Positions 40,166 to 50,259 of a stretch of 64,000 nt of DNA are shown piece by piece. Numbering within the stretch: position 1 is the first letter of the stretch; every line of letters begins with the position of its first letter. The translations under genes were made by a program, and so were the position numbers. The DNA is from Kineococcus endophyticus (GTDB lineage Bacteria > Actinomycetota > Actinomycetes > Actinomycetales > Kineococcaceae): positions 124,001 through 188,000 of the forward strand of contig NZ_JBFNQN010000004.1 of the NCBI RefSeq assembly GCF_040796495.1, read 5' to 3'. A model generated the notes under the pieces. The model was not told the origin of the DNA. It was given only the letters and a program-made list of their open reading frames with translations, and made no database searches.

Positions 40166-41527
40166 GTGAACAGCTCCTCCCTCGTCATGCCCCGGCGCGG
40201 CGTGCTCGGCCTCGCCGGCCTCGGTGCGGCCGGACTCGGCCTCGCGGCCTGCTCGGGCCCGTCCACCGCGTCCTCCTCCGGCGGGACCGTCAGCGCCTCC
40301 TCGACCGACTGGTCCAAGGTCACCCCGGCCGACTCCGTGACCGTCTGGACCAACCACCCCGGCTCGTCCCAGGCCGTCGAGGCCGAGTTCCTGAACCGCT
40401 GGAACAAGGACAACTCCGACATCAAGGTCGAGTTCGTCACGGCCGGTTCGAACTACGACGAGATCTCCCAGAAGTTCCAGGCCGCCCTCACCGGGTCGGA
40501 CCTGCCCGACCTGGTCCTGCTGAGCGACGTCTGGTGGTTCCGATACGCCCTCAACGGCCAGCTCGCCCCCCTGCAGGACCTGCTGCCGGCCGCCGGGATC
40601 ACGACATCGAACTACCAGAAGGGCCTGTACGCCGACTACCAGTACGAGGGCTCGCAGTGGGCGGTGCCGTACTGCCGCTCGACGCCGGTCTTCTACTACA
40701 ACAAGGCCCACTGGGCCAAGGCCGGTCTGCCCGACCGCGGTCCGCAGACCTGGTCGGAGTTCGAGGAGTGGCTGCCGAAGCTGCAGGCCGCCGGCACGGG
40801 GGCGCAGGCCCCCTACGGCCTCGGGAAGGGCACGGGCAACGCCTCCTGGATCTTCCAGAACATGATCTGGGGCATGGGCGGCGCGCTGTCGGACGAGTGG
40901 ACCATGACGGTCGACAGCGACAAGGTGCTCGCGGCGAGCGACTACCTGCGGTCGTACATCACCAAGGGGTACGCGGCGGTCTCCTCCTCCGACCAGGCCT
41001 CCGACTTCGGGGCGGGCCTGTACTCCTCCGTCATCGGGTCCACCGGGTCGCTCTCCGGGATCCTCAAGGCGGCGAACTTCGAGGTCGGCAACGCCTTCCT
41101 GCCCGGTGGCTCCGCCGGCCAGTTCACCCCCACGGGTGGCGCCGGGTTCGCGATCCCGGTCAAGCGCACGCCCGAGCAGCAGCTCGCCGCGGCGAGGTTC
41201 CTGGCCTTCCTGGCCGAGGACGACAACACGGCCTACTTCTCCCAGAACACCGGGTACATGCCGGTCACGACGGGGGCCGTGAACTCCTCGACGATGCAGC
41301 AGGTGTACGCGCAGACCCCGCTGTTCAAGACGGCCGTCGACCAGCTGTCCAAGACCCGCACCCAGGACTACGCCCGCGTCTTCGTCCCGGGCGGGGACCA
41401 GTCCACCGTCACGGCGTGGGAGAAGGTCATGCTCCAGGGCGCCGCCTCGAAGGACGCGTGGGGCACCGCGCAGGGCGAGGTCGAGCAGTCCTACACGTCC
41501 GACGTGAAGCCGCTGCTGAAGTCCTGA
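40166..41527 (+). CDS. CUT1 solute-binding lipoprotein (UgpB-like)
   Basis: This is a 453-residue extracellular binding protein. The signal has P-R-R-G-V-L-G followed by a hydrophobic stretch and lipobox LAAC (Cys29), so Tat export of a lipoprotein is likely. The mature domain starts DSVTVWTNHPGSSQAVEAEF and contains LPDLVLLSDVWWFRYALNG, PVFYYNKAHW and GGAGFAIPV, the usual SBP_bac_1 order. The overall look is of UgpB-type proteins. Together with the adjoining glycerophosphodiesterase this suggests glycerol-phosphate compounds as substrate. AGGAGAA precedes the GTG. Confidence 0.87.
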   Translation: MNSSSLVMPRRGVLGLAGLGAAGLGLAACSGPSTASSSGGTVSASSTDWSKVTPADSVTVWTNHPGSSQAVEAEFLNRWNKDNSDIKVEFVTAGSNYDEISQKFQAALTGSDLPDLVLLSDVWWFRYALNGQLAPLQDLLPAAGITTSNYQKGLYADYQYEGSQWAVPYCRSTPVFYYNKAHWAKAGLPDRGPQTWSEFEEWLPKLQAAGTGAQAPYGLGKGTGNASWIFQNMIWGMGGALSDEWTMTVDSDKVLAASDYLRSYITKGYAAVSSSDQASDFGAGLYSSVIGSTGSLSGILKAANFEVGNAFLPGGSAGQFTPTGGAGFAIPVKRTPEQQLAAARFLAFLAEDDNTAYFSQNTGYMPVTTGAVNSSTMQQVYAQTPLFKTAVDQLSKTRTQDYARVFVPGGDQSTVTAWEKVMLQGAASKDAWGTAQGEVEQSYTSDVKPLLKS

Positions 41528-41574
41528 CACCCGTTGCCCACGTCCGTCGACACCCCAGGGGAGATGCTGGTCCC

Positions 41575-42525
41575 GTGAACCGACCGCCCGCCCGTCCGCC
41601 CGCCCGGCCGCTGGTCATCGCGCACCGGGGGAGCTCGGCGCACGCCCCCGAGAACACCCTCGCCGCCTTCGAGGTGGCGCTGCGCGCAGGTGCCGACCTG
41701 CTCGAGCTCGACGTGCGGCTCGACGGGGACGGGGTCCCCGTCGTCCTGCACGACGAGACCCTCGACCGGACCACGGACTCCTCCGGTGCCGTGGCGGAGC
41801 TGCCCAGTTCCGTCGTCCGGGCGGCGGACGCCGGTTCCTGGTTCTCGCCGGCCTTCGCGGGTCAGCGGGTCCCGACGCTGCGCGAGGTCGTCGACCTGGT
41901 GGCGCTGCACGGGTCCGGCGGGCTCCTCGTGGAGTTCAAGGGGACGTGGGCCCCGGCGGCGGTCGCGGGAGCGGTCGCGACGCTGCGGACGGCCGGGGTG
42001 GCCGACCGCAGCGTCGTGCAGAGCTTCGAGGTGGAGACCGTCCGGGCGCTGCGGGACGTGGCCCCGGACGTGCGCCGGGCGCTGCTGGTCCTGCACCCCG
42101 GCCCGCCCGCGGCGGCCGACGGGCTGGAGCCGTCGCTGCGGGACCTGGCGCACGACCCGTTCACCGCGCTGTCGACCCCGGCGGGGCAGGCGCGCGTGCA
42201 GGCCGAGCGGGCCGTCGCCGACCTCGGCGTCATGGCGGTCAACCCGTACGTCGCGACGCTGGTCGCCAGCCCGCACGTCGTCGCCGAGCACCACGCCGCC
42301 GGGGTGGCGACGTACCCGTGGACGGTGGACGAACCCCGCCTCTGGGCGGACCTGCTGCGCCACCGCGTCGACGGGATCATCACCGACGACCCGGGCCGGC
42401 TCCGCGGTTTCCTCGACGCGCGCGAGGTCCGCGCATCGCAGGACGAGGCCCTCGAGGACCGTCAGGAGCTGACCCTGGCCGCCACGCGGCAGGGCGCCCC
42501 GGCCACCAGGCTCACCCCCGCGTGA
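41575..42525 (+). CDS. glycerophosphodiester phosphodiesterase (UgpQ-like)
   Basis: This is a 316-residue GDPD-family TIM barrel that hydrolyses glycerophosphodiesters to glycerol-3-phosphate and an alcohol. Signature residues are IAHRGSSAHAPENTLAAF (about 15-32; His, Arg, Glu), ELDVRLDGDGVPVVLHDETL (metal-binding Glu/Asp and second catalytic His) and LLVEFKG. The C-terminal motif YPWTVDEP is typical. There is no signal peptide, so it would act in the cytoplasm on imported substrate. It lies 47 bp after the binding protein and ends at a strong hairpin. Confidence 0.92.
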   Translation: MNRPPARPPARPLVIAHRGSSAHAPENTLAAFEVALRAGADLLELDVRLDGDGVPVVLHDETLDRTTDSSGAVAELPSSVVRAADAGSWFSPAFAGQRVPTLREVVDLVALHGSGGLLVEFKGTWAPAAVAGAVATLRTAGVADRSVVQSFEVETVRALRDVAPDVRRALLVLHPGPPAAADGLEPSLRDLAHDPFTALSTPAGQARVQAERAVADLGVMAVNPYVATLVASPHVVAEHHAAGVATYPWTVDEPRLWADLLRHRVDGIITDDPGRLRGFLDAREVRASQDEALEDRQELTLAATRQGAPATRLTPA

Positions 42526-42531
42526 GTCCGT

Positions 42532-42566
42532 CCGGTCCCCCCGCGGAGCGCTTCGCGGGGGACCGG
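42532..42566 (+). terminator. terminator after the Ugp-like operon
   Basis: A 13-bp stem with a one-base bulge runs from CCGGTCCCCCCGCG (42532-42545) to CGCGGGGGACCGG (42554-42566) with an 8-nt loop, 6 bp after the GDPD stop. Confidence 0.7.
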
Positions 42567-42632
42567 TGGCGGAACCGTGCAGGTCGGTGCGGCCGGGTCC
42601 GGTCGCGGTCGCAGGACGGGACGATCGGGCGC

Positions 42633-43628
42633 GTGAGGTTCCGTGCACTCCCCGCGCTCCCGGCCCTGCTCGCCGCCACCGTCCTCGTCGCCGGCTGCTC
42701 CGGCACGGCCCCGGACCACCGCACCATGCCGCCCGGGGCGGGCGGGTCCTCCGCGACCGCCGCGGGTGGCCCGGCGTCCCCGTCGTCGCAGACCCCCACG
42801 GCCACCCGCACGCACACCCCGGACGGGCAGCAGTTCGTCACCAAGAACTTCGGCGCGGAGAACGTGCTGGAGACGACGCTGCAGGGCGCGGCGTCGGGCG
42901 TGACGATGAAGGTCTGGGTCTGGACCCCGCCGCAGTACGACGACCCCGCCTACGTGCACAAGGACTTCCCGGTGCTGTTCCTGTACCCCGGGGGCGACGG
43001 CGCCACGTACAACAACTGGACCGACCGGTCCTACTCGGCACAGGAGGTCGTGGACTCCGGCTCCCGCGACGGCTCGGTCCTGCCCTTCGTGTTCGTCATG
43101 CCGGAGATGCAGGTCTCGAAGGACGTCGACACGGAGTGCACCGACATCCCGGGGCAGCCGAAGGTCGGCACGTTCCTCGACACCGACGTCCCGGCGATGG
43201 TGCAGCACGACTTCCGGGTGCTGCCGCCGGGCAAGGGCTGGGGCACCGCGGGCGCGTCGTCCGGGGCCTACTGCGCGGCCGCGATCGCGCTGCGCAAACC
43301 CGGGGAGTACGGGGCGGTGGTGAGCATCGCGGGGTACTTCGACATGGAGACCAAGCTCCCCCACAAGGACGCGGCGACGCTCGCGCAGTACCCCACCGCC
43401 CTCGCGCCGACGTTCCCCGGCACCCTGGCCTGGCTCCTCGTCGCGGGGACCGACAGCCCCGAGGACGTCACGCAGGCGCAGCGGTTCTCGGGCCTGGTGA
43501 AGTCCCCCTCGACGGCCCAGGTCTCCCTGCAGGACGGGGGGAAGCACCTGACGACGTCGTTCAAGGCGGCGATGCCGGAGGTGTTCGCCTTCTTCAGCAA
43601 GCACCTCAGCGGGCCCCGGCCGCAGTGA
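42633..43628 (+). CDS. lipoprotein esterase, alpha/beta-hydrolase (esterase D/antigen 85-like fold)
   Basis: This is a 331-residue lipoprotein: signal and lipobox LVAGCSG (Cys22), then a Ser/Thr/Pro linker to about residue 60. The hydrolase domain reads TMKVWVWTPPQYDD, FPVLFLYPGGDGATYNNWTD, and the nucleophile elbow GASSGAYCA (about 208-216), with a late H in GGKHLTT as candidate catalytic His. It belongs to the putative-esterase group that includes enterochelin esterase and antigen 85. A cell-surface acyl or feruloyl esterase is possible. GTG 42633 begins at the signal peptide. Confidence 0.8.
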   Translation: MRFRALPALPALLAATVLVAGCSGTAPDHRTMPPGAGGSSATAAGGPASPSSQTPTATRTHTPDGQQFVTKNFGAENVLETTLQGAASGVTMKVWVWTPPQYDDPAYVHKDFPVLFLYPGGDGATYNNWTDRSYSAQEVVDSGSRDGSVLPFVFVMPEMQVSKDVDTECTDIPGQPKVGTFLDTDVPAMVQHDFRVLPPGKGWGTAGASSGAYCAAAIALRKPGEYGAVVSIAGYFDMETKLPHKDAATLAQYPTALAPTFPGTLAWLLVAGTDSPEDVTQAQRFSGLVKSPSTAQVSLQDGGKHLTTSFKAAMPEVFAFFSKHLSGPRPQ

Positions 43629-43643
43629 CGCCGGGGCCCGCTC
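43609..43643. terminator. bidirectional terminator between esterase and hisS
   Basis: AGCGGGCCCCGGC (43609-43621) pairs perfectly with GCCGGGGCCCGCT (43631-43643), a 13-bp stem with 9-nt loop. The esterase stop codon is in the loop and the hisS stop is 10 bp away, so it serves both convergent genes. Confidence 0.75.
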
Positions 43644-43652
43644 GGGAGTTCC

Positions 43653-44918
43653 TCAGCTCGCCTCGAGGGGGGACGGCTCGGAGAACGTGAGCCGGCCGTC
43701 CTCGACGCGGGCCCGCACGACCTGCGAGTAGCCCTCGGCGACGAGCGCGTCGAACAACGGCTGCAGCCGCTTGGCCTGCTTGACCAGGGCCACCCGGGCG
43801 CCGCCGGCCTGCAGTTCGCGCTGCTTGCGCAGCAGTTCCCCCGCGTCGACGCCGGCGGGGTGCACGAGGGCCACGGCCGGCGCCGCGTCGGCGGGCAGCG
43901 AGACCTCGTCGATGATGCGCTCGAACCCGATCGAGAAACCCGCCGCCGGCACGTCGCGGCCGGTGAACCGACCGACCATGCCGTCGTACCGGCCGCCGCC
44001 GGCGATGGAGGAACCCCCACCGGGCAGGGACATCTCGAAGATGGGCCCGGTGTAGTACCCCATGCCGCGCACGAGCGTGACGTCGAACTGCACGTCGAGG
44101 TCCGGGGCCGCGACGGCGACGGCCGCCGCGATCTCCTGCAGCCGCTCGATCGACGCGGCGGGAACCGTCTCGGGCAGGGCCCCGTCCCCGAGGCGCGCGA
44201 CGTCACGCAGGGGCAGCAGGTCCGTCAGCGCCTTCTCCAGCGCGGCGACGGGCTCGTCGCCGAAACCCTTCGAGCGCAGTTCCGCGACGACCCCGTGGAG
44301 GCCGACCTTGTCGTTCTTGTCGACGGTGATGAGGACGCTGCCGTGGTCGGACTCGTCGAACCCGCACCCCGTCAGCAACCCCGTGAGCACCCCGCGGTCG
44401 TTGAGCCGCAGCGTCGTGCCGGTCAGACCCAGCCGGGTGAGGGCGGTGTGGGTGGCCGTGACGAGCTCGACCTCCGCGAGGCTGCCCGCCTCGCCGAGGA
44501 TGTCGATGTCGCACTGGACGAACTGGCGGTAACGGCCCTTCTGCGGCCGTTCCGCCCGCCACACCGGCCCGATCTGCAGCGCCTTGAACGGCATCCGCAG
44601 GGCACCGGCGTTCGAGGCGACGTACCGGGTGAGGGGGACCGTCAGGTCGAAGCGCAACGCGAGGTCGGCGGCGTCCGCGGGCAGGACGGCCTCGTCGGCG
44701 GCCAGACCGCGGCGCAAGACCTTGAAGAGCATCTTCTCGTTCTCGCCGCCCTGCCCCGACTCCATGCGGGACAGGTCCTCCAGCGCCGGCGTCTCGACCT
44801 CGTCGAAGCCGAACGAGCGGTAGACCTCGCGGATGACGTGCAGCGCGTGCTCCCGGCGAGCCTTCTCGACCGGCAGGACGTCGCGCATGCCCCGTGCGGG
44901 GACCACCTTGGAAGCCAT
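43653..44918 (-). CDS. hisS: histidine--tRNA ligase
   Basis: This is a 421-residue class II aminoacyl-tRNA synthetase that charges tRNA-His. Motif 1 region: GMRDVLPVEKARREHALHVI. Motif 2: GPVWRAERPQKGRYRQFVQC (about 117-136). The histidine-specific loops LVRGMGYYTGPIFEM and AGGGRYDGMVGRF are present, and the C-terminal anticodon-binding domain runs from about 330 (AVALVHPAGVDAGELL). Length is normal. It is the only housekeeping translation gene in the window and stands alone. Confidence 0.97.
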   Translation of the reverse strand: MASKVVPARGMRDVLPVEKARREHALHVIREVYRSFGFDEVETPALEDLSRMESGQGGENEKMLFKVLRRGLAADEAVLPADAADLALRFDLTVPLTRYVASNAGALRMPFKALQIGPVWRAERPQKGRYRQFVQCDIDILGEAGSLAEVELVTATHTALTRLGLTGTTLRLNDRGVLTGLLTGCGFDESDHGSVLITVDKNDKVGLHGVVAELRSKGFGDEPVAALEKALTDLLPLRDVARLGDGALPETVPAASIERLQEIAAAVAVAAPDLDVQFDVTLVRGMGYYTGPIFEMSLPGGGSSIAGGGRYDGMVGRFTGRDVPAAGFSIGFERIIDEVSLPADAAPAVALVHPAGVDAGELLRKQRELQAGGARVALVKQAKRLQPLFDALVAEGYSQVVRARVEDGRLTFSEPSPLEAS

Positions 44919-44946
44919 GGGGTCATCGTAGGGCGGCCCCCGTCCT

Positions 44947-45007
44947 GCGTGGAAAACACTCTTTCCGCCCTCCGGAGGCGCCGTGGAGGGCGGATGTCGT
45001 GCTCTGC
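44947..45007. repeat. palindromic intergenic repeat, copy 2 (one arm eroded)
   Basis: The left arm, 44947-44973, matches copy 3's rc right arm exactly through GTGGAAAACACTCTTTCCGC. The right arm, 44985-45007, keeps GGAGGGCGGA and then diverges. It lies between hisS and the mannitol dehydrogenase gene, both on the minus strand. Confidence 0.7.
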
Positions 45008-45035
45008 GCCCTCCCCGGGGTGGGCCGGGGAGGGC
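45008..45035 (-). terminator. terminator after mannitol dehydrogenase
   Basis: GCCCTCCCCG (45008-45017) and CGGGGAGGGC (45026-45035) form a perfect 10-bp stem with an 8-nt loop, 5 bp past the stop codon on the minus strand. Confidence 0.7.
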
Positions 45036-45040
45036 AGGGG

Positions 45041-46528
<1,488 letters not shown>

Positions 46529-46575
46529 GGTCGTCTCCCGGGGCTCGGATCGTCCTGCGTGGTCGGCGGTGCGGG

Positions 46576-47481
46576 TCACTTGACCGCGCCCATGGACAGA
46601 CCCTGGACGAGCTTGTCCTGGGCGGCGAATCCGGCCACGAGCACGGGCAGGGAGATCACGGTAGCCGCCGCGCAGAGCTGGGCGAGGAAGAGCCCCTGGC
46701 TGGTGACGAAGCCGGTCAGGAAGACGGGCGCGGTCCCGGCGACCGTCGCCGTCAGGGTGCGGGCCAGCAGCAACTCGTTCCAGCTGAAGATGAAGCAGAT
46801 CAGCGCCGTGGCCGCGACACCCGGCATCGCGACCGGGCGGACGATGGACCACAGCATGCGGATCAGTCCGGCCCCGTCGATCGACGCGGCCTCGAGCATC
46901 TCCCCGGGCACCTCGGCCAGGAACGACTGCATCATCCACACGGCGATCGGCAGGTTCATCGAGGTGTACAGCACGATGAGCAGCCAGATGTTGTCCAGCG
47001 TCCCCGTCTTCGTCGCGAACAGGTACAGCGGCAGGAGGCCGGCCACCAGCGGCATGAACTTCGTGGACAGGAAGAAGAACATGACGTCGGTCCACTTCTG
47101 GACCGGCCGGATGGACAGGGCGAACGCGGCGGGGATCGCCAGGCAGAGGACGAGCACCGTCGAGATGACGGACGCCATCGCCGAGTTCAGCAGCGGTGCG
47201 ACCGGCTGGGCGGACAGGAAGGACCGGTACCCGTCGAGGGTGAGCGCGGCCGCGATGGAGGGCGGGTTCGTCGCGGCGTCCGTCTCGGAGTGCAGGGACG
47301 TCAGGACCATCCACAGGACGGGGAGGACGAACAGGACGCCGACGACCCAGGCCAGGACGGTCCACAGCGGTTTGCTGCGGTTCATCGAGCGGGCCCGCTG
47401 CTCGCGGCGCGAGGTCGGGACGTTGGTCCCGGGGATCGTGGCGCCCGTCGGGGCCGTTCCTCCGACGCTGAGGGTGCTCAT
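46576..47481 (-). CDS. polyol ABC importer permease (MalG type)
   Basis: This is a 301-residue inner-membrane permease with six helices after a basic N-terminus (TSRREQRARSMNRSK). The EAA loop is EMLEAASIDGAGLIRMLWSI (about 203-222). ATG 47481 overlaps the stop of the MalF-type partner by 4 bp. The binding protein, two permeases and mannitol dehydrogenase together match SmoEFG/MtlEFG-type mannitol/sorbitol uptake. The ATPase (usually K) is missing and must come from elsewhere. Confidence 0.9.
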   Translation of the reverse strand: MSTLSVGGTAPTGATIPGTNVPTSRREQRARSMNRSKPLWTVLAWVVGVLFVLPVLWMVLTSLHSETDAATNPPSIAAALTLDGYRSFLSAQPVAPLLNSAMASVISTVLVLCLAIPAAFALSIRPVQKWTDVMFFFLSTKFMPLVAGLLPLYLFATKTGTLDNIWLLIVLYTSMNLPIAVWMMQSFLAEVPGEMLEAASIDGAGLIRMLWSIVRPVAMPGVAATALICFIFSWNELLLARTLTATVAGTAPVFLTGFVTSQGLFLAQLCAAATVISLPVLVAGFAAQDKLVQGLSMGAVK

Positions 47482-48443
47482 CGGCCGACCTCCTGCTTGA
47501 ACATGCTCGACACCACGCGCAGGGCGAAGGTCGCGATGATGATGGTGGCGATGACGACGACGACACCCATGGCCGAGGCGAGGCCGTAGTCGTGGGCGGA
47601 GAACACGGTCTGGTAGATCGTGTACGGCAGGTTGGCCGTCCCCAGTCCGCCGGCGGTGATGGTGAAGACGGCGTCGAAGTTCTGGACGATGTAGATGGCG
47701 CCCAGCAGGCCGCCGAGCTCGAGGTACTGCCGCAGGTGCGGGAACGTGAGGTACCGGAAGATCTGGAAGCTCGTCGCGCCGTCCATGCGCGCGGCCTCCT
47801 CGGCGTCGGCGGGCTTGGACTGCAGCCCGGCCAGCAGGATCAGCATCATGAACGGGGTCCACTGCCAGATGAGGGAGACCTCGATGGCGATCTTCGGTGC
47901 CGTCGAGAGCCAGTCGACCTGCGGCGCGGAGTCGGATCCGAAGAGCTTCCAGACGGCGTTGATCGTCCCGTTGAAGAGGCCGTAGTTCGGGTTGAAGAGG
48001 GCGTGCTTCCACAGCAGGGCGGCGGCGATCGGGACGACGAGGAACGGGGCGATCATCATCGTGCGGACGGCGCCCCGACCGGCGAACTTGCGGTCCAGCA
48101 GCAGCGCGATGAGCATCCCGAGCACGAGGCTGACCAGGACGACGGTCACGGTGAGGACGACGGTGTTGACGACGGCCTGGCGCAGCTGGGCGTTGGTGAA
48201 GACGGAGACGTAGTTGTCGACGCCGCCGAACCCGCGGTCCTGGGGGTAGTAGGAGTTCCAGTTCATGAACGAGATGACGATCGTCGCCACGAACGGCAGC
48301 TGCGTCACGACGATCGTGAACAGGAGGGCGGGCAGGAGCGGGGCCCGGCGGGCCCAGTCCGCGGCCCGGCGCGCCGATCCGGCGGAGCCCTGGGGGCGGT
48401 CCGGGCCCACCCTGGGGTGACTGGGGGCGGTGCTGGCACTCAT
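47478..48443 (-). CDS. polyol ABC importer permease (MalF type)
   Basis: This is a 321-residue permease with six helices. The segment PADAEEAARMDGATSFQIFR (about 212-231) is the EAA loop, and GLGTANLPYTIYQTVFSAHD lies late in the protein, as in mannitol/sorbitol permeases. The ATG at 48443 lies 110 bp after the binding-protein gene, behind a strong hairpin. It is coupled to the next permease by a 4-bp overlap. Confidence 0.9.
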   Translation of the reverse strand: MSASTAPSHPRVGPDRPQGSAGSARRAADWARRAPLLPALLFTIVVTQLPFVATIVISFMNWNSYYPQDRGFGGVDNYVSVFTNAQLRQAVVNTVVLTVTVVLVSLVLGMLIALLLDRKFAGRGAVRTMMIAPFLVVPIAAALLWKHALFNPNYGLFNGTINAVWKLFGSDSAPQVDWLSTAPKIAIEVSLIWQWTPFMMLILLAGLQSKPADAEEAARMDGATSFQIFRYLTFPHLRQYLELGGLLGAIYIVQNFDAVFTITAGGLGTANLPYTIYQTVFSAHDYGLASAMGVVVVIATIIIATFALRVVSSMFKQEVGR

Positions 48444-48516
48444 GGAAGGACGTCCTCCACGCTTGGGGGAACCGACGGGTCGCCGGGAGGTGACGGGGGG
48501 AGTGGCGTGCGGTCAC

Positions 48517-48545
48517 CGCGGCCCCCGGACGTGCCGGGGGCCGCG
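48517..48545 (-). terminator. intercistronic hairpin after the polyol-binding protein gene
   Basis: CGCGGCCCCCGG (48517-48528) and CCGGGGGCCGCG (48534-48545) form a perfect 12-bp stem with a 5-nt loop. It lies between the binding-protein and permease genes, where partial termination or RNA stabilisation would give excess binding protein over permease. Confidence 0.7.
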
Positions 48546-48552
48546 GGCCGGG

Positions 48553-49980
48553 TCACTTCTTGTACTTGTCGCTGACGAGCTTGGTCGCGAGTTCCTGGCC
48601 CTGGTTCAGGGCGTCCTCCACGCTCGTCTGGCCGGCGATGGCCGAGGAGACGAACTGGGAGACCTGCGTGCCGAGGTCGGCGAACTCGGGGATCGCGACG
48701 AACTGGATGCCGGGGGCCGGGCGGGGCTGCACGCCGGGGTTGGCCGGGTTCGCCGCGTTGATCGCGGTCTGGGTCTCCTTGTAGAAGGGGGCCGCGGCCT
48801 TCTGGTAGTCGGCGTTCTCGTAGGTCGAGTTGCGCTTCCCCGCGGGGACGCTGGCCCAGCCGACCTGCGCGCCGACCAGCTCCTCGTACTTCTGGCTCGA
48901 GGCCCAGGAGATGAACTTCCAGGCGTTGTCCTGGCGCTTGGAGGCCTTCTGCACGCCCCAGGCCCACGTGTAGAGCCAGCCCGACGACTCCGTCTGGTCG
49001 ACAGGGGCGGCGACGTAGCCGACCTTGCCGGCGACCGGGGACCCCTCGGCGTCGAGGGAACCCGCGGCGGAGGTCGCGTCGTACCACATGGCGACCTGCG
49101 ACTGGGTCATCCCGTTGAGGCACTCGGTGAACCCGGCCTGGGGTGCGCCGTTCTCGCCGTGGGCCCGGACGAGGTCCACGTAGAACTTCGTGGCCTCCAC
49201 GAACTCGGGGGCGTTGACCTTCGCGGTCCAGTCCTCGTCGAACCAGGTCCCGCCGAAGGTGTTGACGACGGTGGTGAGGGGGGCGAACACCTGGCCCCAC
49301 CCGGGCAGGCCGCGCAGGGCGATGCCCTTCATGTTCGGCATCGCACCGTCGAGCTGGGCGGCGAAGGCGGCGACCTCGGCCCACGTCGGCTTGTCCGGCA
49401 TCGTCAGGCCCTTGGACTCGAAGACGTCCTTGCGGTACATGAGGAAGGAGGACTCGCCGTAGAAGGGTTCGGCGTAGACCTTGCCGTCCTCACCCGTCAG
49501 GGCTGTGGCGAGCGGCTTGATGATGTCGGACTGGTTGAAGCCGGAGTCCCCGGAGATGAAGTCGTCCAGAGGGGCCAGCCACCCGTTCTTGGAGTAGAAC
49601 GGCACCTCGTAGTTCGAGATGGAGGCCACGTCGTACTGACCGGCCTGGCTCGAGAACTCCTGGCTGATCTTGTCGCGGACGTCGTTCTCCGGCAGGACCG
49701 TGTAGTTCACGGTGATGCCCGTGTCCTTGGTGAAGTTGTCCTTCGTGAGCTTCTGCAGGTCCACCATCTGCGGGTTGTTCACCATGATGACGTTGACGGT
49801 CTTGTCGTCGCCTCCGCCGCCTCCGCCACCTGCTGTGCCCCCTCCGCCGGCGCCCGAGCAGCTGCTGAGGAACGCGGCGCCGCCGAGGCCGGCCGCACCC
49901 CCCAGGGCGGCGCGGCGGCTGACGCGCGAGGTCGACCCGGGAAGGGTGGTGGGCAGGTGGATGCCGTGACGTCCAGCCAT
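48553..49980 (-). CDS. polyol-binding lipoprotein (SmoE/MtlE-like)
   Basis: This is a 475-residue extracellular binding protein. A long signal with SRRAALGG and lipobox LSSC (about Cys41) indicates a Tat-exported lipoprotein. A Gly-rich linker (about 44-58) follows. The mature domain starts KTVNVIMVNNPQMVDLQKLT and includes YDVASISNYEVPFYSKNGWL and MTQSQVAMWYDATSAAGSL, as in mannitol/sorbitol-binding proteins. It is the first gene of the operon, with the SorC regulator divergent. The mannitol dehydrogenase downstream supports mannitol, sorbitol or arabitol as ligand. Confidence 0.9.
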   Translation of the reverse strand: MAGRHGIHLPTTLPGSTSRVSRRAALGGAAGLGGAAFLSSCSGAGGGGTAGGGGGGGDDKTVNVIMVNNPQMVDLQKLTKDNFTKDTGITVNYTVLPENDVRDKISQEFSSQAGQYDVASISNYEVPFYSKNGWLAPLDDFISGDSGFNQSDIIKPLATALTGEDGKVYAEPFYGESSFLMYRKDVFESKGLTMPDKPTWAEVAAFAAQLDGAMPNMKGIALRGLPGWGQVFAPLTTVVNTFGGTWFDEDWTAKVNAPEFVEATKFYVDLVRAHGENGAPQAGFTECLNGMTQSQVAMWYDATSAAGSLDAEGSPVAGKVGYVAAPVDQTESSGWLYTWAWGVQKASKRQDNAWKFISWASSQKYEELVGAQVGWASVPAGKRNSTYENADYQKAAAPFYKETQTAINAANPANPGVQPRPAPGIQFVAIPEFADLGTQVSQFVSSAIAGQTSVEDALNQGQELATKLVSDKYKK

Positions 49981-50066
49981 CGTGATCTCTCCAGTGTCTC
50001 CGTCGACAGGTGCAGTCGAAGCCCCGCGCTCGGGCCGTTCGCCGGCGGGGTCCGCCGTCGTTGCGT

Positions 50067-50082
50067 CCGCTCATCTGAGCGG
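50067..50082. promoter_or_regulatory. candidate SorC operator in the divergent polyol promoter region
   Basis: CCGCTCA-TC-TGAGCGG is a perfect 7-bp inverted repeat in the 279-bp region between the polyol-binding protein gene and the SorC regulator. TACTCTCAGC directly after it repeats part of an arm. It is likely bound by the SorC protein. The rest of the region shows no clear promoter. Confidence 0.5.
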
Positions 50083-50259
50083 GCTACTCTCAGCTGTGAC
50101 GATGGTGCCCGGGTCGACCGGGGCTGTCAACCGCGTCCGTGTCCGTCGCTCGCATCCCGCCGGTACCTCCCTGGTCGCCGCCGACCTCAGGGCGGCACTC
50201 TGTAGTCCCGCCCCACCCGCGAGTGCGGTGTCCGTCCGAGGACCCGCCGAGGAGCAGTC

